A stretch of DNA of 64,000 nt from QIJE01 sp048541835 (GTDB lineage: Bacteria > SZUA-79 > Acidulodesulfobacterales > Acidulodesulfobacteraceae): assembly GCF_048541835.1 (NCBI RefSeq), contig NZ_JBLEOY010000002.1:533978-597977 (forward strand), in the 5' to 3' direction. Shown in pieces: positions 33,967-43,218 of this stretch. The position numbers were made by a program, and so were the translations under genes. How positions within the stretch are numbered: the first letter of the stretch is position 1; the number at the start of each line of letters is the position of its first letter. The notes beneath the pieces were generated by a model. The model did not search any database, was not told the origin of the DNA, and saw only the letters and a list, made by a program, of their open reading frames with translations.

Positions 33967-33981
33967 TGATTTTTTTGTCAA
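33953..33981 (-). promoter_or_regulatory. nrdJ promoter
   Basis: On the minus strand a consensus -35 TTGACA (33981-33976), 17 bases and TATTGT (33958-33953). The -10 lies inside the second NrdR-like box, an arrangement fit for repression. Confidence 0.55.
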
Positions 33982-34116
33982 TAAGATTTTTGAAATTGTA
34001 AATTGTTTTAAAAAGATTTATAATCTTAAAGAACGAACATAAAAAATAAACCCGGAACGGGGATAAATTGTGAAATTATTTTAAGGTCTGCCAGCTTACG
34101 TTTTAATAATTATAAT

Positions 34117-34809
34117 ATGAATATTTTTTCGCACATTCTTACCACGGATGTAATAGTAAAGTCGGTTCTTCTCGTACTCCTTTTCTTCTCCTTGATATCG
34201 TGGGCGATTATACTTTATAAGCTTCACTATCTGAGTAAGGCAAGAAGGCAAGACAAAGAGTTTCTCGATATTTTTTGGGAATCTAAAAGGTTGGATTACG
34301 TATATACGGCTGCGGAAGGGTTTGATTACAGCCCTATAGCCTCCATGTTCAATGCTACTTACAGAGAACTTTTAAGTATTAAAAAAAAATCGGGGGAAGC
34401 AGGCAGATATGGGGATATAGACGGGGGAAGCAGGGAAAGAAATGGGGACAATCTGGCATACGTAGAGAGGGCTTTGAAAAAGTCGCAGCTTTCGTCTATC
34501 GCAAAACTTGAAGTTTCCCTTCCGTTTCTTGCGACGGTTGGATCTACCGCTCCTTTTATCGGTCTTTTCGGAACCGTTTGGGGTATCATGATGTCGTTCG
34601 AGAGTATTCAGGCGGCAGGAACCGCAGGTCTTGCCGTAGTCGCTCCGGGTATTGCCGATTCCCTCATTGCAACCGCAGCCGGTCTTTTTGCGGCAATTCC
34701 AGCCGTTATAGCATACAATTATTATTCAAATAAGGTAAGGTTAATGGTCAATGAAATGGCCGATTTCACGTACGAATTTATGACTATAATAGACAGGCAG
34801 ATTTTATAA
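34117..34809 (+). CDS. tolQ: TolQ (ExbB/MotA family) proton-channel subunit
   Basis: This 230-residue inner-membrane protein has three helices (about 10-30, 130-150 and 172-192). The conserved part is LPFLATVGSTAPFIGLFGTVWG followed by GIADSLIATAAGLFAAIPAVIAYN, diagnostic of TolQ/ExbB. The cytoplasmic loop between helices 1 and 2 carries a low-complexity insert rich in Gly, Ser and Lys (about 88-112). It energises the Tol system by proton flow with TolR, encoded 18 bases later. Confidence 0.93.
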   Translation: MNIFSHILTTDVIVKSVLLVLLFFSLISWAIILYKLHYLSKARRQDKEFLDIFWESKRLDYVYTAAEGFDYSPIASMFNATYRELLSIKKKSGEAGRYGDIDGGSRERNGDNLAYVERALKKSQLSSIAKLEVSLPFLATVGSTAPFIGLFGTVWGIMMSFESIQAAGTAGLAVVAPGIADSLIATAAGLFAAIPAVIAYNYYSNKVRLMVNEMADFTYEFMTIIDRQIL

Positions 34810-34827
34810 AAATAGAAATAAAAAAAA

Positions 34828-35280
34828 ATGTTTACGCCTTTTAATGATAGGGAAGACAGGAGAAATCCGGCATCCAATTATAAACTGATGTCGGAGATAA
34901 ACATTACGCCGTTTGTCGATGTAATGTTAGTGCTTTTGGTTATTTTTATGGTAACCGCGCCCATATTAGTTCACGGCATAAAGGTTAATTTGCCCCTTGC
35001 GTCCGCTCATCCATTAAAAGCTCCGGAAAAAACTATAGTCGTATCCGTAAAATCCAACGGAGAGATTTATATAAATAAGTTTAAGGCGAGTCTGCCGATT
35101 TTGACCAAAAAGCTTGCTGCTATATATAAAAATAGAAAAGATAAACAAGTATTTCTTAAGGCCGCTTCTTCGCTTTCGTATGGCTATATAATAAGTATTA
35201 TGGCGGCGATAAAAGATGCCGGAATCACAAAGATAGGTATGGTTACCGCAAATCATAAACTATCAGGCTCAGGCAGGTAA
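34828..35280 (+). CDS. tolR: TolR (ExbD family) subunit
   Basis: This 150-residue protein has one N-terminal helix with the proton-carrying Asp in INITPFVDVMLVLLVIFMV (Asp near 31), followed by MVTAPILVHGIKVNLPLA and a periplasmic domain with ISVKSNGEIYIN-type strands. It sits between tolQ and the TolA/TonB-like gene, as expected for a Tol-type motor. Confidence 0.93.
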   Translation: MFTPFNDREDRRNPASNYKLMSEINITPFVDVMLVLLVIFMVTAPILVHGIKVNLPLASAHPLKAPEKTIVVSVKSNGEIYINKFKASLPILTKKLAAIYKNRKDKQVFLKAASSLSYGYIISIMAAIKDAGITKIGMVTANHKLSGSGR

Positions 35281-35288
35281 GGTCCGTA

Positions 35289-36062
35289 ATGCATAATGAA
35301 AATACTAAGGGCATAGGGATATATTTTATATATTCGATTATTTTTCATATTATTCTGATCGGTTTAATAGTTTATTTATCCGTAAGATACATACCTGAAA
35401 TTCAGTCTATAGGTTCGAACGTAGTCGTAAGCGTAGTAAATAGGGTTCCGGGGCCTCCCGCTTCGGTTAGGCAAATAATCTATCCGCATAGACACAAGAT
35501 TATCAGGCATATTCGCATTGTTCATAAAGTTTTTCGCGTTAAGGTACGGCGAGCCGTTTCCGGTAAAAAACATGTTTCCGTTAAGGTCAAACAGGTCAAG
35601 CGGCTTCATTCCGTGCCAACCGAAGTCGTTGCTCCGGCTCCAGTTCCGGTTTCCATCGTGAGCTCCGGTGCTTATGCCCGATTAAAAAATAGGGTAAGTC
35701 TGAATAATATTTACAGCAAGATGCAGGAATCTTTAATAAAAGGCAATATTCACAAGTTTCAGGGTTACGTTAATAAAATAGCTTCTATTATGATATCTAA
35801 TTTTAATATATCGCTTGTCAAATATTTGCATTATAAATCTATTGTAGCTTTTCAAATATCCGAATCAGGTCGCATTTTCGGCGTCAGGCTTGTTAAGTCT
35901 TCCGGCAGTGGTTATTTCGATGCTCAATCGGTCGAAGCCGTTAAGCTGTCAAGCCCATTGCCTCCCCCCCCGAACGGATTCATGAAATACGTTAATTCGG
36001 AAAATGCAGGCGAGGGGGCGTTGATACGTTTTAATCCTAAGGAAATATTGAAAATGAGATGA
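35289..36062 (+). CDS. TolA/TonB-like energy-transducing protein
   Basis: This 257-residue protein has a short cytoplasmic start, one helix (about 10-30), a basic linker rich in His, Lys, Arg and Val (about 60-115) and a C-terminal TonB/TolA-type domain (about 180-250, VAFQISESGRIFGVRLVKSSG and FDAQSVEAVKLSSPLPPPP). Position after tolQR and before tolB argues for the TolA role of linking the inner-membrane motor to the outer membrane. The linker is unlike the Ala-rich helices of classical TolA or the Pro-rich segment of TonB. It starts 9 bases after tolR. Confidence 0.82.
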   Translation: MHNENTKGIGIYFIYSIIFHIILIGLIVYLSVRYIPEIQSIGSNVVVSVVNRVPGPPASVRQIIYPHRHKIIRHIRIVHKVFRVKVRRAVSGKKHVSVKVKQVKRLHSVPTEVVAPAPVPVSIVSSGAYARLKNRVSLNNIYSKMQESLIKGNIHKFQGYVNKIASIMISNFNISLVKYLHYKSIVAFQISESGRIFGVRLVKSSGSGYFDAQSVEAVKLSSPLPPPPNGFMKYVNSENAGEGALIRFNPKEILKMR

Positions 36063-36129
36063 TCATAAATTAATTCATGAAGATGATACGATATATATCG
36101 TACAATACGACAAATAAAAGGGGAACAAT

Positions 36130-37485
36130 ATGGATAAAATGAAACGTTCGGGTTTATATTCCGGTTTCTTGTTGCTGTTATTTTCTTGCGGTTTATTTTT
36201 TTTATCTCCGGTAAACTCTTATGGAAAGGTATATATAAATATTTATGCCGTCGGAATCAAAAAAATTCGCGTTGCCGTGCCTGATTTTAAAAATAATTCT
36301 ACTTATGGACAGCATCAAAATATTGCGAAAAAAATAGCCCGCATAGTAAGGCGTGACCTCTCTGTAATAGGATACTTTTATATAGTAAACCCGCTTTTGT
36401 ATCTTGAAAATCCTCAAAAGGCGCCAGTAAACGCTTCTATGGTAATCTATTCCAATTGGAGTGTATTAAATGTTCAGTATTTGATAAGGGGTGAGTATGA
36501 AACCTCGGACGGTATTATAAAAATGAAAGCTAATCTTATAAGCATATATACGAGGAGGTTGCTATTTTCCGAAAAACTCGAGGGCACGGACGGTCAATAT
36601 AGATTTCTTGCGAACGAATTTGCCGACGGCGTAGTAAAATTTTTAACGGGTATAAACGGACCGTTTACTACAAAGGTATTTTTTGTAGGAGAAAATAAGG
36701 GTTCCAAGAATATTTTTATGATGAATTTCGGGGGACACGAGGTAAAAAGGATTACGAGCGATAAAACAATAAATATTTTTCCTTCTTCCTCGCCGAGCGG
36801 CGATAAGGTTGCATATATTTCGTTCAAAGACGGAGATCCTGCTATTTTTATAAAAAATCTTGTATCCGGGATTACTGAAAAAATGAACCTTCCGGGACCG
36901 GCCGATTATGTGAGCTGGTCGCCTAAGGGAAATAAATTGGCAATTGCGCTTACTCCTAATCACTATGATACCGAGATTTATACTGTACGTCCGGACGGGA
37001 AAGACCTGAAAAGATTAACCGATATGGGGGGCATAAATACCTCTCCGTCGTTTTCTCCGAGCGGAAATAGGATAGCCTTTGTTTCCGATCGGGGGGGTAA
37101 TCCTCAAATATACGTTATGAATTCAGACGGAAGCAATCAGCATAGAATTACCTATGATCACAGTTATTACAATACGAGTCCCTCATGGTCGCCGAACGGT
37201 AAAAAAATAGCCTTCGATTCTTTCGTAAAGGGAGTTCTTCAGGTATATATTATGAATCCGGACGGTTCAGGCGAAAGACGGATAACGAACACTCATTACA
37301 GTGCGGAACATCCGGCATGGACGAGGGATTCAAGAATTATCACCTTTGATACCGAGACGGAGGGAAGACAGGAGTTGTACATGATAGACGTTAACGGAAG
37401 CGGCATGGTGAGGTTGATGCCGGAAATATTTCCGGAGATGCAAAATTATTCCGATGCCGGATGGACGCTAAAGTCGCTCTATTGA
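36130..37485 (+). CDS. tolB: TolB periplasmic beta-propeller protein
   Basis: This 451-residue protein has a signal peptide (about 1-33), an N-terminal alpha/beta domain (KIRVAVPDFKNNS onward, about 47-175) and a C-terminal propeller of repeated blades, each with the pattern SPSG.kvAYIS...IFIKNL: visible at about 222, 268, 310, 354 and 398 (for example FSPSGNRIAFVSDRGGNPQIY). It connects the TolA-like protein to the outer membrane in cell-envelope constriction. AAAAGGGG precedes the ATG. Confidence 0.95.
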   Translation: MDKMKRSGLYSGFLLLLFSCGLFFLSPVNSYGKVYINIYAVGIKKIRVAVPDFKNNSTYGQHQNIAKKIARIVRRDLSVIGYFYIVNPLLYLENPQKAPVNASMVIYSNWSVLNVQYLIRGEYETSDGIIKMKANLISIYTRRLLFSEKLEGTDGQYRFLANEFADGVVKFLTGINGPFTTKVFFVGENKGSKNIFMMNFGGHEVKRITSDKTINIFPSSSPSGDKVAYISFKDGDPAIFIKNLVSGITEKMNLPGPADYVSWSPKGNKLAIALTPNHYDTEIYTVRPDGKDLKRLTDMGGINTSPSFSPSGNRIAFVSDRGGNPQIYVMNSDGSNQHRITYDHSYYNTSPSWSPNGKKIAFDSFVKGVLQVYIMNPDGSGERRITNTHYSAEHPAWTRDSRIITFDTETEGRQELYMIDVNGSGMVRLMPEIFPEMQNYSDAGWTLKSLY

Positions 37486-37624
37486 TATCAAATTTGCCGC
37501 CTGATTTATTGAAAAATATCGCTTTATGTGATAAATTTAATATAACGTGGCTTATGTGTAGCCGTGCATATCGCATGTAATTATGTACATAATATATATA
37601 ATTGTTTTTATAGGGGAACAAGTT

Positions 37625-38443
37625 ATGAATCGTAAAAATATTCTTAAGGTTTCTATTTTCACCCTGACTTCTTTATTGCTTGTTTCATTTGCATTATCGG
37701 GTTGTACACCCATAGAACCGGACATGGTGCGCCACCTATATATTCAGGTGAAAATGCTTAATAAAAAAACGGCTAAGTTATCGCAAAATAATATATATTT
37801 AGAGCAAGAGCTCCATGGAGTACAATTGAATCTGGCGAAACACGGAGTGCAGATATCCGGTTTAAACTCTAAAATCAGCGACATTTACGGAAAATATGAA
37901 AAAGAATCACATAATCTCGGTATCTTACAGAAAAAATTTGAAGAGTATCGCTTAATCGTCAATAGGAAATTGGTAAAATTACCAAAGCCGGCCGAAACAC
38001 AACCTGCTTTGCCGAAAAAGGTTATCGCAAAAAAGATAGAGAAAACACCTGTCGTAAAAAAAGAAAATTTAACGGAACTTAATTTTAAAAAGGCTATGTC
38101 TGTTTACAATAAAAAAAATTATACAAAGGCAATTAAGGCGTTAAATGAATTTATAAATAAGTATCCGCAATCCGCTTATACTGCGGATGCCTTCTTCTAT
38201 CAAGCTTGGGCAAATTTCAACCTGAAAAAGTATCCAGTTTCGATACTTGAATTTCATAAATTTTCTCAGGTTTATCCAAAAAATCACAATGTTCCTATGG
38301 CTATATACCTCCAGGGAGTAGGTTTTTTTAAGGTTTCCGATCCGTCCGACGCCGCTATTTTATTTCGTCAGGTTATCTCTAAATATTCCGGAACAAAAGC
38401 CGCCGAACTTTCTGCGAAGGCGCTCAAAGGGCTTTCTAAATAA
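37625..38443 (+). CDS. CpoB/YbgF-like TPR lipoprotein of the Tol cluster
   Basis: This 272-residue protein starts at ATG 37625 (GGGGA seven bases upstream), not at the earlier ATG 37583. A lipoprotein signal ends in LSGC with the lipidated Cys at 27. A coiled-coil region (about 40-115) with Lys/Pro linker (about 118-145) leads to TPR-type repeats (AMSVYNKKNYTKAIKALNEFINKYPQS and two more). CpoB coordinates peptidoglycan synthesis with Tol. Classical CpoB is usually not lipidated, and pal normally lies between tolB and cpoB; no OmpA-domain gene is present. Confidence 0.85.
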   Translation: MNRKNILKVSIFTLTSLLLVSFALSGCTPIEPDMVRHLYIQVKMLNKKTAKLSQNNIYLEQELHGVQLNLAKHGVQISGLNSKISDIYGKYEKESHNLGILQKKFEEYRLIVNRKLVKLPKPAETQPALPKKVIAKKIEKTPVVKKENLTELNFKKAMSVYNKKNYTKAIKALNEFINKYPQSAYTADAFFYQAWANFNLKKYPVSILEFHKFSQVYPKNHNVPMAIYLQGVGFFKVSDPSDAAILFRQVISKYSGTKAAELSAKALKGLSK

Positions 38444-38477
38444 AAAATGAGAAGTATTAAATATTGTTTAACGGTTG

Positions 38478-39518
38478 ATGAATAATACTGAAATTATTAA
38501 CTTGGCATTTGAATCCAGTTGCGATGATTTTTCGTGTTCCGTTCTTCTAAAAAACGAGAGAGGCGTAAAGATACTTTCTAATGTAATTTATTCGCAGGAT
38601 TTTGTGCACGGCATTTACGGCGGTGTAGTTCCTGAGCTTGCTTCAAGAAATCATATTAAAGCCTCTCTGCCGGCATTAAGAATTGCGCTTGAGGAATCCG
38701 GAGTAAATTTAAAGCATGTAAATATTATATCGGCAACGGCGGGTCCGGGGCTTGTGGGTTCGCTGCTCATAGGGCTTATGGAAGCAAAAACATTATCTTT
38801 CGCGTTGAATATTCCGTTAGTTAAGGTAAACCACATAGAAGGGCATATATTTAGCCCGTTTTTAGAAAATCCGGAAATATTTCCTTTTATTGCATTGGTT
38901 ATTTCAGGAGGACATACGCATATTTATCTCGTAAAATCTCATTCGGATATAAAGCTTGTCGGCAGGACAAGAGACGACGCCTGCGGGGAGCTTTTCGACA
39001 AGGTCTCCAATCATCTAGGATTCGGTTACCCCGGGGGCGGAACTATCGACAAGCTTGCAGAAAAAGGAGACAAAGACGCATTCAATTTTCCCCTCCCCAT
39101 GCTGCACAGCCATAATCTCGATATGAGTTTTAGCGGGCTTAAAACCGCCGTTATTTCTACAATAAATAACCTTGGCGGTCCCGGCAAAATAAAGCAGGAT
39201 ACTATTTGCGATATTGCGGCATCCGTCAGGGAGGCGGTAGCAAAGGTTCTTTATAAAAAAATTGCAGATACCTGCGATATATATGGAATAGATATCATAA
39301 TCGTTTCAGGGGGTGTTTCCGCAAATTCGAGAATAAGGACTATTTTTGCGGAATACGAAAGGAATAAAGGGGCAAAAGTACTTTTTCCATCTATTTCTCT
39401 TTCCGCCGATAATGCCGCAATGATAGGATATGCCGGTTACTTTAAACCGGCTGTAGACCCGGTTAAAAATAAAGAAGAGTTTTTAAATATTAATGCAGAT
39501 TCTTCATGGGAATTATGA
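38478..39518 (+). CDS. tsaD: TsaD tRNA threonylcarbamoyladenosine transferase
   Basis: A 346-residue ASKHA-fold enzyme that adds the threonylcarbamoyl group to A37 of ANN-reading tRNAs. Diagnostic segments: LAFESSCDDFSCSVL, YGGVVPELASRNH, the metal-binding HIEGHIFSPF (H near 117/121) and VISGGHTHIYLV, plus GELFDKVSNHLGFGYPGG. ATG 38478 is chosen over the TTG one codon before. The last four bases overlap the rsmA start. Confidence 0.94.
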   Translation: MNNTEIINLAFESSCDDFSCSVLLKNERGVKILSNVIYSQDFVHGIYGGVVPELASRNHIKASLPALRIALEESGVNLKHVNIISATAGPGLVGSLLIGLMEAKTLSFALNIPLVKVNHIEGHIFSPFLENPEIFPFIALVISGGHTHIYLVKSHSDIKLVGRTRDDACGELFDKVSNHLGFGYPGGGTIDKLAEKGDKDAFNFPLPMLHSHNLDMSFSGLKTAVISTINNLGGPGKIKQDTICDIAASVREAVAKVLYKKIADTCDIYGIDIIIVSGGVSANSRIRTIFAEYERNKGAKVLFPSISLSADNAAMIGYAGYFKPAVDPVKNKEEFLNINADSSWEL

Positions 39519-40366
39519 GTTATAGAAAAGCGGTTTTAGGACAGAATTTTTTAACAAATAAGAAAATAGCGCGGAATATCATAGACATATGCAATTTTTC
39601 CGCCGAAGACGACGTCCTTGAAATAGGTCCGGGAGAGGGCATACTAACGGAATTGATTATCGGAAATACAAAAACCTTTACGATGATTGAAATAGACCCC
39701 TTCTATTTTAATTTTATTAAGGGAAAATTTCATATTAGCGATAGTACTAATAATAAGAAGCATAACGGAATAAATATTGTAAACGAAGACGCCTTAAAGT
39801 ATGATTATAGGGGTTTAAGTTTTAAATTATCTCCTAAAATAAGGGTGGTTTCTAACCTTCCGTATGAAATTTCCAGCCCCATTATGGATAGATTTATACG
39901 GGAAAAGGAAGTCATTGCGGATTTAACGCTTATGTTTCAAAAAGAATTTGCCGAAAGGCTATGTGCGAAAGAGAATGACTCGCAAAGAGGAGCCTTAAGC
40001 GTAATAATGGATATAAATTTTGAAATAACCAAACTTTTTGACGTCGACAAATCCAATTTTAATCCGTCCCCTAAGGTCGACTCGACCGTTTTGAGGCTAA
40101 ATCCGAGATATCATGCCGATAAAAATTTTATATGGGCGGCAAACACACTGTTTTTTAGCCATTTTGTCCATCAAACTTTTAAATACAGAAGAAAGAAACT
40201 TAAGAATTCGATATACGCATCTTTTTTTGAAATGCCTCCGGACATAAAAAATAAAATCTTTACGGAATTAGATATAGATTTAAACAAAAGACCGCAGGAG
40301 TTGACAACAGTAGAATTCATAAATGCCGCAAAGGGGTACGACGATTATTTAAAGAGCAGGGGATAA
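39515..40366 (+). CDS. rsmA: RsmA (KsgA) 16S rRNA dimethyladenosine transferase
   Basis: This 283-residue enzyme dimethylates two adjacent adenosines near the 3' end of 16S rRNA. Visible motifs: LGQNFLTNKKIARNI near 8-22, SAM motif LEIGPGEGILT near 38-48, VNEDALKYDY, and the catalytic NLPYEISSPI near 114-123. ATG 39515 overlaps the tsaD stop as ATGA; an alternative ATG three codons earlier (39506) is possible. The C-terminal helical part is present, so it is full length. Confidence 0.95.
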   Translation: MSYRKAVLGQNFLTNKKIARNIIDICNFSAEDDVLEIGPGEGILTELIIGNTKTFTMIEIDPFYFNFIKGKFHISDSTNNKKHNGINIVNEDALKYDYRGLSFKLSPKIRVVSNLPYEISSPIMDRFIREKEVIADLTLMFQKEFAERLCAKENDSQRGALSVIMDINFEITKLFDVDKSNFNPSPKVDSTVLRLNPRYHADKNFIWAANTLFFSHFVHQTFKYRRKKLKNSIYASFFEMPPDIKNKIFTELDIDLNKRPQELTTVEFINAAKGYDDYLKSRG

Positions 40367-40375
40367 AATCATTCC

Positions 40376-41857
40376 ATGGAAAGAGTGGTAATTGCATTAG
40401 ACATAGGTACGACCGGAAGCAGGGCAATTGCTTTCGATAAAAGCGCCGGTGCTATTTGTACTTCATATTCTGAATTTTCCCCGATTCATCCGGAACCCGC
40501 ATGGGTTGAACAAAATCCGTACGATATCTTAAACTCGGCGGTCAAAGTTCTTAAAGAAATAATTGAAAAATGCAGCTCTTATGAAATTACGTCTATAGGA
40601 ATTACGAATCAACGAGAAACCGTAATATTGTGGAACAGAAGAACGGGGAAACCGGTTTATAATGCGATAAATTGGCAGTGCAGGAGGACGGCCAAGGCTT
40701 GCAGGGACTTAACCGAATACAGCAAACTCGTGAAAGAAAAAACGGGTTTATTTTTGGACCCATATTTTTCCGCAACTAAAATTAAGTGGATAACGGATAA
40801 TGTTGCCGGTGTTAAAAACTCGATTGAAAAAGGAGAAATAGCCTTTGGAACCGTCGATAGCTGGGTTTTATGGCATCTGACAGGGGGGAAAATCCATGCA
40901 ACGGATTATTCTAATGCTTCAAGGACATTATTGTACAATATAAAGACATTAGACTATGATGCGGAGCTTCTTGAAATTTTCGGTGTTTCCGAGTCGATTC
41001 TCCCGAAAGTCTATAACAGTAATTTTAATTTCGGATATACGGAAAAAACAATAACCGGAAAATCCTTGCCGATAATCGGAATTTTAGGCGATCAACAGGC
41101 TTCGCTTTTCGCGCGATGCGGTTTTGAAAAAAACATTATAAAAAATACCTACGGGACGGGGCTATTTGTTATGATTGAAACCGGCGGTAAGATTTACGAC
41201 TCCGATAAATTGGTTTCGACGATTGCCTGGAAAATAGATAAACTGCCGCATTATGCTTTAGAGGGCAGCATTTTTACCGGCGGCTCCATCATTCGCTATG
41301 TAAAAGATAATCTGAATTTTATCAACTCCTTGGGCGAATCTTCCGATATTGCAAAAAAATTGGTTTCTAACGGCGGGGTTTATTTTGTTCCTGCGCTAAC
41401 CGGTCTCGGAGCGCCTTTATGGGATGCAGATGCGAGGGCTCTCATCATAGGTTTAACCGGTGCCGCCACTAAAGATCATATCGTAAGGGCAGCGTTGGAA
41501 TCGTTGGCATATCAAACTATGGATGTTATCGCGGAGTTTAAAAATACCCTCGGGGATGAGATTGATTTATCCGGGTATAAATTGAGGGTTGACGGAAGGG
41601 CAAGCGAAAACGATTTTTTGATGCAGTTTCAATCCGATATTCTAAATATGGTTGTCGAAAAAACATTTTTTACGGAAATGACCGCTCTCGGGATTGCCGG
41701 TTTAAGTGCGGTAACTACGGGTTTTTGGACTGAGCGCGGTCTTTATAATCTCAAAAAAATAGAAAAATCATATAATCCCGCTATGGACGATAAAATTAGG
41801 AATAACTGTTACGACATGTGGAAAAAGGCGGTATCTAAATCGCTTAAATGGGCTTAG
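40376..41857 (+). CDS. glpK: Glycerol kinase (FGGY family)
   Basis: This 493-residue kinase begins VVIALDIGTTGSRAIAFD and has GITNQRETVILWNR, the FGGY signatures around YFSATKIKWITDNV, GILGDQQASLFARCGF, KNTYGTGLF and VDGRASENDFLMQFQSD. It phosphorylates glycerol to glycerol-3-phosphate with ATP. No glycerol permease or G3P dehydrogenase is adjacent, so it may serve lipid recycling or be a downstream passenger of tsaD-rsmA. Closely related FGGY kinases could use other polyols, but the signatures favour glycerol. Confidence 0.92.
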   Translation: MERVVIALDIGTTGSRAIAFDKSAGAICTSYSEFSPIHPEPAWVEQNPYDILNSAVKVLKEIIEKCSSYEITSIGITNQRETVILWNRRTGKPVYNAINWQCRRTAKACRDLTEYSKLVKEKTGLFLDPYFSATKIKWITDNVAGVKNSIEKGEIAFGTVDSWVLWHLTGGKIHATDYSNASRTLLYNIKTLDYDAELLEIFGVSESILPKVYNSNFNFGYTEKTITGKSLPIIGILGDQQASLFARCGFEKNIIKNTYGTGLFVMIETGGKIYDSDKLVSTIAWKIDKLPHYALEGSIFTGGSIIRYVKDNLNFINSLGESSDIAKKLVSNGGVYFVPALTGLGAPLWDADARALIIGLTGAATKDHIVRAALESLAYQTMDVIAEFKNTLGDEIDLSGYKLRVDGRASENDFLMQFQSDILNMVVEKTFFTEMTALGIAGLSAVTTGFWTERGLYNLKKIEKSYNPAMDDKIRNNCYDMWKKAVSKSLKWA

Positions 41858-41894
41858 CGCAATGAGGGGAGACGGCGCAGCGTTTATTTTTGCT

Positions 41895-41924
41895 TTGACA
41901 CTCGGCTTCTTATTGTAGTACAAT
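41895..41924 (+). promoter_or_regulatory. Promoter upstream of the nucleotidyltransferase-pan unit
   Basis: Consensus TTGACA (41895-41900), 18 bases and TACAAT (41919-41924), 80 bases before the ATG at 42004. Confidence 0.65.
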
Positions 41925-42003
41925 ATGACCGTTAGTATAGAATTAACAGAAATTAAATCAAAAAAATATCTTGCAAATCCTGCAAATTAATAAAAAGGCA
42001 TAA

Positions 42004-42831
42004 ATGAATTTTAACGGTTTTGATGTTTTTGCGGAATCTCAGGTGTTTAAGGATATTATAAAAAAAGAGGTTTCAAACCTCAATATCGCTTTTGTCTGTT
42101 TTTATGGTTCTATGAACTATAATTTGCAGACTGATAAAAGCGATATTGATTTTTTTATAGTTTATTATCCGACATTCGATAATTTTTATAATAATAAATT
42201 CGAGAGATTTTCCGTTATAGAAAAGGAGTATGATTACTTTATAACGCCGATAAACGAGTATATCGGTCATGCAATGAAAGGCAATGTAAAATTTATAGAG
42301 CCTATAATTTGCGAAACTATTTTTGAAGTTAAGGACTCTAAAGTCTTAAAAATGATAAATTCGCAAATGCTTGATAGGATAAAGAATTTTATACTAATAA
42401 ATTTCAGGAGAAACTTTAATGCCCTTATGGGTATGGCCGGCAACAAGAAATTAAATGTGGAAAAGGGGCTGTATACTTCTAATACCTTAAAATATAAAGA
42501 AACATACGGATACGATATTAAAGAGGCGATAAATTCTCTAAGGATTCTTTTTTTATTAGATAATTACATTAAAACCGGCGAATTTTCTTTTGCGGTAAGC
42601 AGAAATTCCATCTATAATGATTTTGAAGATTATTTATTGGAGATAAACGAGAAGAAGATTACCAAGAATGACTATATGGAAATTATTCAAGAAAAAATGA
42701 GCAGCATATTGAGTACCTCCGTTGAAAACAAAATAGATTTATTAGAGGAAAAAATGGCCAAAATACGCATAGAAATGGAGACGAAGATTAAAAACGACGT
42801 TATGAGAATCTGCAGAGATAACGCCTGCTAA
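42004..42831 (+). CDS. Nucleotidyltransferase-fold protein (RlaP/YcgL-like)
   Basis: This 275-residue protein has a pol-beta-type active site: FYGSMNYNLQTDKSDIDFF, with Gly35-Ser36 and the metal-binding Asp47 and Asp49, matching the GS-x10-DxD pattern. It is followed by a mostly helical C-terminal part resembling the RlaP-type nucleotidyltransferases linked elsewhere with RNA repair or phage. The acceptor is unknown: RNA, protein or antibiotic are all possible. It starts the transcript that also contains panD, with 25 bases between the two genes, but no functional link to pantothenate is evident. Confidence 0.72.
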   Translation: MNFNGFDVFAESQVFKDIIKKEVSNLNIAFVCFYGSMNYNLQTDKSDIDFFIVYYPTFDNFYNNKFERFSVIEKEYDYFITPINEYIGHAMKGNVKFIEPIICETIFEVKDSKVLKMINSQMLDRIKNFILINFRRNFNALMGMAGNKKLNVEKGLYTSNTLKYKETYGYDIKEAINSLRILFLLDNYIKTGEFSFAVSRNSIYNDFEDYLLEINEKKITKNDYMEIIQEKMSSILSTSVENKIDLLEEKMAKIRIEMETKIKNDVMRICRDNAC

Positions 42832-42856
42832 GTATAAAAATAATATATATAGTATT

Positions 42857-43216
42857 ATGTATAAAATATTACTCAAATCTAAGATTCACAGGGCTAAAGT
42901 AACAGATGCAAATCTTGAGTATGAGGGTTCTATCTCCATTGACGAAGATCTATTGGAAAAAGCCCATATTCTTCCTTACGAAAAGGTTAACATCTGGGAT
43001 ATAAATAACGGCAATCGATTAGAGACATATGCGATTCCCTCCGTCAGGCATTCAGGAGACGTCATAGTCAACGGGGCGGCCTCCCGCTTGGTTCGGATGG
43101 GAGACATTATAATCATTGCCACCTTTGGACTTTATGATGAAAACGAGCTAAACGACTTTAAACCTGCATTAATTTACGTTGACGAAAAAAACCGCATAAA
43201 AGATGCGGTAAAATAA
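42857..43216 (+). CDS. panD: Aspartate 1-decarboxylase (pyruvoyl enzyme)
   Basis: This 119-residue proenzyme has the self-cleavage site YEGSISID with Gly24-Ser25, Lys9, and the later GDVIVNGAASRL and MGDIIIIATFG. Ser25 becomes the pyruvoyl group. It makes beta-alanine from aspartate for pantothenate, condensed by PanC encoded 1.3 kb downstream. It is followed by an amidohydrolase gene after two bases. Confidence 0.96.
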   Translation: MYKILLKSKIHRAKVTDANLEYEGSISIDEDLLEKAHILPYEKVNIWDINNGNRLETYAIPSVRHSGDVIVNGAASRLVRMGDIIIIATFGLYDENELNDFKPALIYVDEKNRIKDAVK

Positions 43217-43218
43217 CT

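Noticed and set aside
33734..34042. 102-codon plus-strand frame over the nrdJ start and promoter
   Set aside because: Antisense to the conserved nrdJ N-terminus and its control region, with no family match.
33871..34116. Cobalamin riboswitch before nrdJ
   Set aside because: The space is AT-rich with short inverted repeats; no B12-box-like conserved core is visible, and NrdR-like boxes explain it better.
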